Source: Undaria pinnatifida
Lineage: Eukaryota; Sar; Phaeophyceae; Laminariales; Alariaceae
Length of the DNA stretch: 64,000 bases
Direction: 5' to 3'
Assembly: GCA_012845835.1 (NCBI GenBank)
Contig: JABAKD010000026.1
Span: forward strand, 5,215,014 to 5,279,013
This document shows positions 1-10,800 of the stretch, piece by piece; within the stretch, counting starts at the first letter, position 1, and every line of letters starts with the position of its first letter. Below the pieces are notes generated by a model. That model searched no databases. It was not told where the DNA came from and was given only the letters and a program-made list of their open reading frames with translations. The position numbers were made by a program, and so were the translations under genes.

Positions 1-405
1 CCACGCACAAATTAAGCTGCCCCCCCCCCCCCCCCCCCCCCCCCTCCCCCGCCCCCCCCCCACCCCCACCCCCGCTCCCTTTTGATCAAAACCAGGCCCC
101 CACGTCCTTAAAACTCCGCCCTCCCCTCACCCCTTATTCGACTTACAGGATTCACTTGATAAACGGATGCATTTCCTTCCACAGCTGTCAGATTTTGTCC
201 CCCTCACAAACGGGTTTGATAGTTTCTGCGCACAGACTGACTACCATCACCCTGTTGACCCTGATAGCTACACTGTAGTTGCAAGGGGAGTCGCCGACCT
301 ATATCCTTGTTGAGGACACACAACCCGTAATACGCGCGATCGGAGTATCACACACAGCTTGCAAATGATCGACAGCTAGAGTGTATGTTTATTTTTTATA
401 ATATA
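1..405 (+). repeat. dispersed family C, left-edge copy
   Basis: A poly-C run, then cttttgatcaaaaccag, then ttcgacttacaggattcac, cacagctgtcagattttgtc, ccctgttgaccctgatagct, cgcgcgatcggagtatcaca and an AT-rich end. The same chain recurs near 24.8, 43.3, 50.8, 54.2 and 63.9 kb. No ORF and no terminal inverted repeat were recognised. Confidence 0.7.
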
Positions 406-499
406 CCCAACGACATCAGTGCACTCAAGAGTCCGTGTTGATTCTTCACCGTATTAATAAAAAGATACAACGTATTATTATGTGGTCACAGACGACTGT

Positions 500-650
500 G
501 AAACAGAGTAAAGCAAACAGTCGCAATTCATCAAGGTAAAGCAAGTGAAGTGCTAGCGTACCGGGTACGAGAACACAACAAAACAAGCCAGATCATAAAA
601 AAGGGAAAGTAAAAGACAGGTGTTCTGAAGAATGTGATGCAAGAAGATCT
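500..650 (-). repeat. dispersed family H, minus copy
   Basis: gcgtaccgggtacgagaacac and aacaagccagatcataaaaaa are the reverse complement of 24405-24455. Confidence 0.6.
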
Positions 651-869
651 GAACTTGTGAAAGGAAAGGAAGGGTGCAAGAGGAAAACCACACGTGCTGA
701 AGATAAACAGATACCTGTTGCACGGACAAAACAACACGAAGATAACTGCCGTTGCACGGACAAAACAGCGCGAAAAAGATTACTGCTGTGTCACGGACTA
801 GAACAACACGAAGAGGAAGAAGACAAGAAGACACGCTCGAGTTCTGTAGGGTTTGTGGATTCCGGGTAA

Positions 870-1360
870 GGGTATGGGGGTCTTCCAGAACTTCCAGAAG
901 TTTCGGGTACAGGTATAGAAGTGTTACAGAACTTCCAGAAGTTCCGGGTATTGTTGTGGCACAGGCATACAGAACTCACAGAAGTTCCGGGTACGGTTAC
1001 GAATGTCTTACAGAACTCCCAGAACTTCCAGGTATTGTGGCACGGGCGTACATAACTTCCAGAAGTTCCGGGCAGGTATAAACTTGCTGTACCCGTACCC
1101 CGGGTCTTTGTGGCACCGGCGTACAGAACTTGCAGAAGTTCCGGGTACGGGTATGAGTGTCCTACATAAGTTACAGAAGTTCTTTGTAGGGTAATACCCG
1201 GGGTAAATATATACCCGGGTATGATTTTGTGTGTGCCCTACAGACAGAACGAAAATAAAAAGTTCGGGTACGGGTATTAATGTCGTACAGAACTCACAGA
1301 CGTTCCGAGTACGGGTAGGGTTGTACAAAACTCACAGAAGTCCCGGGTGCGGGTAATTCC
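870..1360. repeat. degenerate minisatellite with palindromic core GAACTTCcaGAAGTTC
   Basis: About ten units of 45-60 bases built on cagaacttccagaagttccgggta plus acgggtatnannntc. The core gaacttccagaagttc is a perfect inverted repeat with 7-base arms. GAA/TTC spacing is one base, not the two of heat-shock elements. More units lie at 2340-2500. Confidence 0.7.
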
Positions 1361-1544
1361 CGGGAAAATACCCGCCTCAAAAGGGGCGAAAAAACAATAA
1401 GTTGACTGGTGAAAAAAAGACACAGTTGTCAACGCATTTCCAATTACTGCGATTGGCATACTGCATACACTGATGCATTCATAGGAAATAATACACACGT
1501 CTACGTGTACTGCTACTGTTCTTCTGTAACACAGATCACACCAT

Positions 1545-1853
1545 TTTTTTTTTTCTTTACACACATCTACTTTCCAGCTTCTGGACAAGCCGTGGTCACG
1601 GGTGTCGTCCCTTCTTCCCCCCGATTATTGCCTTCCATTTTTATCGCGCATAGGGTTCAGCAATCCCATTGCTCGTCGATTTTTCATCGAGCGTTGTTGC
1701 TAACTCACGCTCTCGCGCTTTCCGCAAGTCAATTTCTGCACAAGAAAAAGTCCCCACGAATTTATACGAGTATGCACTCGGGGGGATTCGAACTCACGAA
1801 ACTGACCTATACCAGGCTCGAGGATAACCTGATGCGCCACCGGGGCGACCGGC
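1545..1853 (-). mobile_element. SINE-like element, copy 1 (tRNA-derived head)
   Basis: About 300 bases. On the minus strand the head reads gtcgccccggtggcgcatca, then a B-box-like gagttcgaatcccccc, then a conserved body (gacttgcggaaagcgcgaga, acccta.gcgcgataaaaat) and a tail gaccacggcttgtccagaag, ending in an A-rich run (T run on +). A box A / box B pair at tRNA spacing suggests pol III transcription. Confidence 0.75.
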
Positions 1854-2334
1854 ATCCATAGCGTACCCCGGCTGTGGCGCCTAAAAACAAATAATGGCGG
1901 TCACAAGCCCAATTTTTCCACTAGCTCGATAAACCAAGTTAAGTGCCACGACAAAGAAGCAAAGCCACCGAAAACACAAGAGAATAGTTCAAGACTTCGT
2001 TTGATGATATGATAGCGAGATCTGCATTATTCCAGTCGGCGAAAAAACGTTGACAATACGCAATACGTGATTTCCCGATAGGAGGAAAAAAATCGTCGTT
2101 TCAAAACAAATCGAATCGAATCGAATTCAATTCGATTCATGAAAAAAAATAATTTCGATTCAAAAGTGTCCTTCGTTAAGACGTTAATACGTGCCCTTAG
2201 AAGCGAAAGAAACGTCAACAACAGGTAGGTGCTCTTATTGTATGATACGCACTGCTTGCTGTGTTCGGTGTTCGCTTTGTGTGACTGACAAAACATGACA
2301 TCCTAATTAATGCATAATACACTTTTCGGATTAA

Positions 2335-2505
2335 ACCTGAATGAATACAGAGCTCCCCGGGTATTGCAACGAAGGTATACCCGTACCCCGGGTATTGTGC
2401 CACAGTCTTACAGGAGTCACATAATTTCCGGGTAAGGGTATGATGATCATACAGAACTTATAGAAGTTCCGGGTAATACCCGGGGTATACGGTTTGTGCG
2501 TACCC
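2335..2505. repeat. second block of the GAACTTC minisatellite
   Basis: Contains taccccgggtattg, cttacaggagtcacataatttcc and cagaacttatagaagttccg. More decayed than the first block. Confidence 0.55.
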
Positions 2506-2616
2506 TACTAAACACAACCTTGGAAGAGAATACCGGCACAAGGCCGGTGGGGAGCAAGCAAATAGAAAGGACGTCAGCAAGTCAGTACTGTCGCTTTCGC
2601 GCTCCTCCCGTTGAGC

Positions 2617-3590
2617 TCAACGAAAATATACAAAGCAGAAACTACCACTCGCTGTAGAGGGTTCGGGGCTATAGTAGCGCACGCTCCACTTAATTAGTCG
2701 AACGAGTACCTTGCCACGCGATCTGCCATTCGTTTCTGCATTCATCTGTAGTTGTATCAGTACGGCTGCCCCTCCCCCCCCCCCGCCCCCCCGGTTTCTC
2801 TTGGTTGCTGCTCTTGGCGTCCTCTGCGTTGCCAGCTCTTCTCCGCCTAGCCCCTGTGCCATCTCGTCATGAAGCGGCCCGCCGCCTCGACGATCCCCCG
2901 GTGCCAGTTTCCACTCATTGGTATTAGCCGCCCTCGGCCATGGCACAGTCTCTACTCTGAACAATAAAGGGGAAGCTATCCGTGGACCCCTCGCTTGCTT
3001 CGAATACCCTGATGTCGTCTAACAGACACTGGGCCCAGTTCTTTTCCGGTCGGCCTCGTCCCGGGTTCACCCCACCAGCCATCGCCTCGAACATCAGGCG
3101 ATGGGTCAGTCGCTCATTGGTCGTCCGTTGCACGGCTTCCGCAAATAGGAGGCGTTGTTTGCGGATAGTCGTCTCAACGCTCTCACATTGTGCCTTCTTG
3201 AGAGCCTTGGCGTACGACATACGGTGGTCGGTGCGCTATCGGCGCTGGAAGCCGATGAACCTTAGGAGGTTGTGGGGTGCCGTTCGGAGTTTAGCGAAGT
3301 GCTCCAGGCCTAGAGCCCAAGTCACACACCCGTACAACATAGTCTCCATCACCTCAGTCTGTAGCAGGCGCACCTTTAACATGAACGGGGCATCCTCCAT
3401 ACCGTACAGCTCGCGCTTGAAACCATCGTAGCCTACGCGAGTCGAAGCCGTCGTTTGATCTCTGGCATGATGTTGGCGTTTGCATCGATAAGACCGCCCA
3501 GGTACAGAAACTGCATCGTCTGCATATACCTCTGGCCTGCTGCTTCGACGACGAGCGGTGAGGTCGGGAGCACCTGGTTGAGGGTATAAA
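2617..3590 (-). mobile_element. decayed LINE fragment, 3' part of a reverse-transcriptase ORF
   Basis: Minus-strand frames, broken by at least two frameshifts, read as the C-terminal third of a non-LTR retrotransposon ORF: FLYLGGLIDANANI, then KKAQCESVETTIRKQRLLFA, then MFEAMAGGVNPGRGRPEKNW and ETVPWPRAA. This is the post-RT arrangement seen in LINE proteins. The 5' side stops at about 3590, where a SINE-like element in the opposite orientation begins. The 3' side fades into a G/C-run region near 2780. Confidence 0.75.
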
Positions 3591-3593
3591 CCG

Positions 3594-3893
3594 CCGGTCG
3601 CCCCGGTGGCGTATTAGGTTTTCCTCGAGCCTGGTATAGGTCAGTTTCGTGAGTTCGAATCCCCCCGAGTGCATACTTGTATAAATTGGTGGGGACTTTT
3701 TCTTGCGCACAAATTGACTTGCGGAAAGCGCGAGAGCGTGAGTTAGCAACACTCGATGAAAAATCGGCGAGCATTGGGATTGCTGAACCCTATGCGCTTT
3801 AAAAATTGAAGGCAAGAAGCGGGGGGGAGAAAGGGACGACACCTGTGACCACGGCTTGTCCAGAAGCTGGGAAGTAGAAGTGTGCGAAAATAA
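3594..3893 (+). mobile_element. SINE-like element, copy 2
   Basis: Plus-strand copy with head ccggtcgccccggtggcgta, B-box-like gagttcgaatcccccc at about 3650, and tail ending near gaagtgtgcgaaaataaat. It directly abuts the 5'-truncated LINE fragment on its left. Confidence 0.8.
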
Positions 3894-3894
3894 A

Positions 3895-4871
3895 TATATA
3901 AACCGCAAATCGAGGGAGATTTTCCAGATGAAATGCCACACCTACTTGCACAAATCACACCGCGAAAGTAGTCTTTTGCTGTTTCTGTGAGTGTTTCGGG
4001 GTGCTATGTTCTCGTTCTTCGCCGACGAGTTTGCGATCTTGACCTTAGGCAACTCTACACAGGTAGTTGTGGTCCAGTTGTTGCGGTACCCTCTAGCGGG
4101 GCCCCAGTTGAATGTGGAATCGCTTGTCACAACCGTGTGCTGCAATGCAACACACCAGGGCATTAGTTATTATTTGGCTGTTGGCCTTCGCGGGCGCATT
4201 ATTTTTTTCGGAATCGCCGTTTTGCGCAACAGGCGCTGGAAGGTGTGGTGCGCGCAGCGGAAGACGCGTTTTTCGTCGCGCAAAACTTTTCGCCGCAAGC
4301 GAAAATAATTTTGCGCGTGTCGTTCTCGATGGAGGCGATAGTGTTTTTTTGGGCATCTTTTTTGTGTTTGCCGTAGGCGAAAACTGTTACAAAGCGTCTA
4401 AACATACTTAAGTCAGGTGGGTTTCGGGGGTACGTTTACGCGTGTATCACGAAAAACAATATTTCTACTTCGTAAACGCTCTTCGTTCAGCGTTTTCGGT
4501 ATGTGTTCACGCATACATCGCAAGCTTTTTACTGCGGCCGCCCCCACGCGGGGTACGGCCTCCGGGGACCCCGCAGGAGGTTAACACGGCTGCCGCCCGT
4601 GTTTGCTGCAACACGCCTTCTACCTCCAGTTGCGACTGGCGCAGCAGACGCCGGAACCCTAATGAATGCCCTGTAACACGCTACCCCGCGATACTTCGGG
4701 GTCCCAGTTTAGTGCGGGAATTGCCACCTGGCAGTGCATCGCACTGATGAGCGGCCACGCCTGCCTGTACTTGTTTTCTGAATTTCCTCGCTCTCACCTC
4801 TCACTATCCTTTGCTGCTCTATTGCTTATTGACCGTTGATCTCTTCGCCACAAAATGACACCAACGATCAG
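3895..4871. other. non-coding stretch before the first visible UXS exon
   Basis: No Rossmann-motif exon could be found here on the + strand. It contains an imperfect hairpin at about 4276-4314 (gcgcaaaac..ttttgcgc arms) and a T-rich stretch. If the exon 1 acceptor is right, all of this is intron. Confidence 0.5.
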
Positions 4872-7800
4872 GTGATCTGCCTGGACAACTTCTTCACGAG
4901 CCAGAAGCTCAACATTCAGGTGTGTCCACGTTCCTCATCGTTGCTATCGTCATCGTCATCGCCATCGTCATCGTCCTTGCTATCGTTGTCATTATCGTTG
5001 TCGTTATCGTTATTTTATTATTCTAATCGTCACTGTTATCGTCATCGTCATCGTTACAGTCCTTGTTATCATCTTCGTCGTCATGGTTACGTTAGTCCTT
5101 ATCGTTTTCGTTATCGTTGTGGTCACTGTTATCGTTATCGTTTCCGTTATCGGAATCGGAATCGGAATCGTTTCGTTATCGTTTCCGTTATCGTCATCGT
5201 TATCGTTGTGATCACATTATGGCCACTGCCATTGTCGTCGTTATCATTATCGTTATCGGAATTGTTCCGTTATCGTTGTCGTCGCTTTACAAATATATCC
5301 TCCAAATGCTGTGTCTTCTGGTGCTGTAGTTGCATACCACAACCTTTATCAAATCGTGCCTCCCGTACAGTGTGTTTTTGCAGTTCTCGCAGCCAGTACG
5401 ATGGCGAGGGGCGCACAGAAAAACTTGATCCACACTCCCATTCTCTTCTATTTCAGGCCTCCTTGGAGGGGGGGAGGGGGGGGTCAGCCACTCTAAAACT
5501 AAGGGGTTCGCTAAGTAGGGGATGGTTCATATGGATCCCCTACGCCATTAACACCTCGCAATTTATGTGCAGACCCGACCGCGCATATTCTGTTTCAGCC
5601 CCTGAAGGTAGCAAGACCGGGCCACAAGAGCGCGGCAGGACCGTCAAACTCCTTTTCAGATAGACACCGTAGTTACAAAAGTACTGTAATGCTACTTGGA
5701 AATGCTATAAATTATATAGGGTGAGTATTGTATTGAATAAATGAATTGAATTCATTCATTCATTCATTCATTCATTCATTCATTCATTCATTCATTCATT
5801 CATTCATTCATTCATTCATTCATTCATTCATTCATTCATTCATTCATTCATTCATTCATTCATTCATTCATTCATTCATTCATTCATTCATTCATTCATT
5901 CATTCATTCATTCATTCATTCATTCATTCATTCATTCATTCATTCATTCATTCATTCATTCATTCATTCATTCATTCATTCATTCATTCATTCATTCATT
6001 CATTCATTCATTCCTTCATTCCTTCCTTCATTCATTCATTCATTCATTCATTCATTCATTCATTCATTCATTCATTCATTCATTCATTCATTCCTTCATT
6101 CATTCATTCATTCATTCATAATTTTGTTTTGGAAGGGGTTGCTATTTATTTATTTAGCGAAAGAAGACGCAATATGTACAATATATACTGGTACCTCAAG
6201 CAGTAAGCGCTGGTTAAGCGGCTCTAGGCTAGTAGGTTTTCCCATCGAACAAATAGTGTACTCTTAATGGTCTCAGTGCTGGTTGAAGAGGCTGGTACAG
6301 CAGGAGGACACCCCGCCGGGGTGACTAGTCAGCGTACTTAGATTCTGCATGTGGCCCACACCGTGGTAGTATACGTGGCATATTCACACTCGATGTGGAT
6401 TAGTAATTGTATAATGCTGCTTGTGGTACAATGGGGGTCGCCTCATAGTGCGGGTTAAATTGTGCCTGTTGACGGTAGGGTACCGGTGAAATCGCATGGC
6501 ACGCCTGGAACCCGCTATTATACCATATTGTGTTATGATATACCAGTATGCTATCTTGGTAATATATCCAATAGTGTCAGTGTCGGGTATATTGCCGGTA
6601 TATACTGCCGGTATTGTTGGCTGGTACCACTACACAGCAAAACTATATGAAGACCACCAGTGTATGTTGATATAGACACGTGATAAACGGCTGGATGCTC
6701 AAGACAGACATGTCTGCCTCTACTAGGAAGGAGGAGCCATTTGCACTTGTCCCGCTGTTCTATTTGTATAACAGTAATAGCCCCTCTATATAGTGCCGGT
6801 ATGTGCTATCAATAGCCGGAAATACAGGCACTATATCGGCAACCGGCACTACTCCGCATACTACCACTGCTGGTTGTTGGTTGTTACCATCTGTGCCAAG
6901 CGATTCCATGGGCGCTATAGCGGGCAACTGGCACTACTCAACCGGCGCCATAGAGAGACCACTGCCGCACCTGGTATATATTGTCGGTGCTTCTCCGTTC
7001 GGGTCGGGTGCACAGTACCCGTACCTCGCCGTGACTCACGCATCGCAAGATCAATCTGCACTGTTTGTTCATCCCCACTCGCAATTTTTGCTATGCGCAT
7101 GTTTCTTGTTGCTGAAATTGGCAACCTCCCCGTACGACCGTCCAACCTTACTTATAAAGTAGTACACCGGGGACCAGCGCGCCAACGCATATCGTTGGCG
7201 CTGCATGACACTACTACCTCGTGTTCAACAAGGTTTCTCATGGGTCGGGTCGCTTTTCGCGGGTCGGGTCGGGTCGGGTCGGGTCGAGGTGATCCGACCC
7301 GACTCGTGATATTGCAAAACCTCTTAACCCGACTCGACCCGATGAAGTTTCCAGAATCTCGCGGGACGAGTCGGATCGGGTCAGACCGACCCGTGAGATT
7401 TCGAACGCCTCCTGGCCCGACCCGACTCGACCCGGTTATTTTTTGCAAAAATCTCATGACCAGTGAAAATCCGTACCTGGTATTTATTATCTCTACAGTC
7501 AGTATTGCTGCGTGCGCTGTTTTGTTTCTTTTGTTTGTGCCTCTGTTGTCATAATTCGAAGTGCGACTGCTACTGGCACTTGCTTTGCTCTTCTACTCGT
7601 TGCTTGTATACTTCAGTATAGTATTCTGCTGCTTACAGCTTACTCTGGCTTATTGTGGTGTTTGTTCTGCAGCAAATATACGTTGAAAAGGCGGTTTTCG
7701 GCGGCGTCAGCATTACCTTTGGGGTTTCCCAACCTAAACCTAGCATATTAACTCCTTCAGAGCTGCACGCATGCTTTTCGGGCCAAACTACTTGGAATTA

Positions 7801-10800
7801 GGGTGGGTTTTTTGTTCCTCTGGTCAAAGGGTCAAGTCTAGACCGCCGTCCGTCGCTGGCCTACCGTAAGAATGCGAGTTATCGCACCGGGGTGCCGTCG
7901 TTTTTGTAATCGTTTCGTTCTTGTCTTTTTTACTCGACCACTTCGCGATAACTTCGATTCGTTCAATAACTGCGACACCTGTGCGGAATTCAAGTTAAAC
8001 AATTTCGTTTTTCTTTTTTAAAGCATCCCTGTGCGATAACTCCAGTATATGCGATAACTGTGCGATGACTCGCAATCTTGTGGTAAATTTTCGTCTCCTG
8101 ACGTGTTTGTTTCGCAGGACCTGTTTGAACGACCGAACTTCGAGTTCGTGAGGCATGACATCACGGAGCCCTTTCGGGCGGAGGTCGACCAGATCTACAA
8201 CATGGCATGCCCGGCCTCCCCCGTGCACTACCAGTACAACCCCATTAAGACCACCAAGGTACGATTACAGCGAGGGCACTGGAGTGCAAAAGGTCCAACC
8301 ACAGCTGCAGCATTAGGCTAAAAAAATGTACGGGTACACCTGCAACATTAGACTGTAACAGGTACGGCTACAGTTGCAGCACTACGCTATAAAAAGGTAC
8401 GACTACAGCTGCACCACTAGACTACCAAAGGTACTATGATACTGCAGCTGCACCACTAGACTACATCTGTAGCATTAGACCACAGGTGCAGCACTACGGT
8501 GTTAGCAGTTGTAGCAGTGTTGGTGCGGTTCGCCCGGGCCGCTAAGGCACGCCGGAAGCGAGTTAAGGCATGCGCAGTAAGGCATGCCTAGGGCTAACAA
8601 CCATTCAAAGGGCACAATACAAGGCAAGCCTCGATTGCCTTTTCGTGAACCGGTGTGCATCACATGGTCTATATACGTACCGACGATGGCACCATCAAGG
8701 AAACATGAGCCGTCGTGAAATATTATTCCATCCAAGGGAGAAAAGGGCCCACCTGTCGGACAGATCAGATCCCTATTGATGATCTATATTATCTATGTAT
8801 TTACGGGAAAACAGACCCCTGGTCTGTATGATCTAGATGGCCTATAGATGTTGCCGGGCGGAGAGCAGTATGATCTGAACGATCTTGCACATGTTTCCTG
8901 GGTTGGGTCTGTACTAAACAGACCCTGCACAACATACCACGACGACAGATCGATGATGTATACCATCTAAATAGATCGTGATCTGATCGATGTGTGAAAG
9001 GGCCCCACGTCAACAGCACGGAGGAGCTATTGGATAGCCCCTCGTGATCACGACAAGACACCAACAGGACCAGACCCACAACACGCGAGGAGAACCACGT
9101 CAGCTCGAAATATCTTCGGACGGGGGGAAGACAGCCACGCCGGGTCAACAACGAAGGACGCGTGTCTATCACGGGTTTTGCGTTTGTCCGTGGAAACGGG
9201 TATTCGGACGAAGTAGCAGCGTACATTGCCGACTGAGAAAGCAAACAAAATCAAACAAGATGAGGAGCACCCTCGCAATGGGTATTTGGGAACAGAGGGA
9301 TAGCGTGCAGCAGTACATACTCATGTCAAGCAGCACGTGTGTCGTGCAGCTTCTGACATTGCGCTTCGGCCACGTTTCCTACCCCAGCATCCCAGGCTGC
9401 TTCGTACCAGTGATTAAGTTTCCTTTTTTTTCCCTTCATCCCAAACGGGTGAATGATACGGTCAAGTCTATGGTTTACCAAGTACTACAGTAGGTACACG
9501 TTTTTATTGCTGACCAGGTGTTCGATAACGCCCGCCCATTGGTGGAACACTGATATTTCGGGACGTTTCGTTGGTGAACACGCGCACATAATGACATAAT
9601 GACATGTTGCACCCTGCTCCTGCTTGGCACCCTGATCCCACCCAGACCTGATCCCACACGGGCTTGAGCCCCTTTCGAACTTGTCCTGGGGATATGCTTC
9701 ATAAGATAGTTTCAAATACATCAACAGTGAGTTCGATCAATTCAAGGGTCGATGCTCATCTTTGAAAGCTGCGTGATGCTCCGGTGCGTGTCGCGTGTTG
9801 TTAGTCTTTGAGCATGTATTGCTTTTGAAGATAGAAGACCTCCTTGGCCTTGGATGTTACAGGTGTTGCCATGGGGAACAGGACTCTTTTACCGACGGCA
9901 ATTTCAGTCCGTAATTCTTCTGCGCAATGATAGTTGCAACCCGTATAGAGAGGTAGCCGCCGGCGAGGCCTATCGAGTACACTCATCTCGCGCCGACCAT
10001 AATCGTGGGTCGGCCACGGCAAAATCCTGGGTCGCCCACACAGCCAGCAAACCGTTTTGTCGCATGAGTGGCAAGGTACCCTCGATCCTCAACATTTTTT
10101 TTTGGGGGGGGGTCTTCTTTTTTGGCGATGTTACAGGTGTCTTTCTTTGGTGCGATGAACATGCTCGGCCTGGCCAAGAGGGTCAACGCGCGCATCCTAC
10201 AAGCGTCGACAAGCGAGGTAAGGATGGGGTCGGTATCTGTCATGTATCATGTCTGCTCGTCGTGAAGGTTGTCGATTCATGGATGAGTGTTACGGGAAAT
10301 TGCTAAGCGCTGCTGGGGTAGGGGATGTGTCCGAAATGCGGAGGGGGGAGGTATCACTGCTGTACGCGCGCAGGCAGCATCATGGCGCATGCATTTTTAC
10401 AAGCCCATCCTAGAAGGATGATATTCTAGCATACCATGCCATGCCATGCCATGCCATACCATACCATACCACGCCATACCATACCATGCCATGCCATGCC
10501 GTGCCATGCCGTGACACTTGTTGCTTTTTTGCCGCTACCAGATGTACCTAGACCCCGAGAGTGTTCATGTTTGTTTTTTATCGTCTGGATGAATAGCACT
10601 GCAGCTGATAGTACTGCAGCTTGCCATGTTGATAGTGGCGTGGCACCAATTTTTCAAGTGTCTCCGATGTTCCTTTAGTTCAACGAACCTCCGCCTGCAC
10701 CATTATCCATTATCGCATACCCCCCCCCCCCCCCCCCTCACAACTCGTTCTTGGTAGGATGCAGCTCACCCTTCATGCGGCTCGCCGAACGCTTCACGGC

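Larger units (their letters stand above)
4920..8117 (+). other. UXS intron 1 (3.2 kb)
   Basis: Holds the hexamer array, the TTCA array, dispersed family G and the GGGTC block described separately. The rest (about 6130-6780 and 7450-8110) shows no exon. Short gcgataact repeats precede the exon 2 acceptor. Confidence 0.8.

Noticed and set aside
880..1340. Heat-shock elements
   Set aside because: GAA and TTC are separated by one base, not the two required for HSEs, and the motif is part of a minisatellite.
4920..5663. Continuation of the first UXS exon frame as a Ser/Arg/Tyr-rich protein
   Set aside because: Reads through a canonical donor at 4920 into a hexamer repeat; the next family segment is found at 8118 in phase.
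5746..6267. Long open frame of repeated Ile-His-Ser-Phe
   Set aside because: Produced by the (TTCA)n microsatellite in UXS intron 1; no start context, domain or codon bias.
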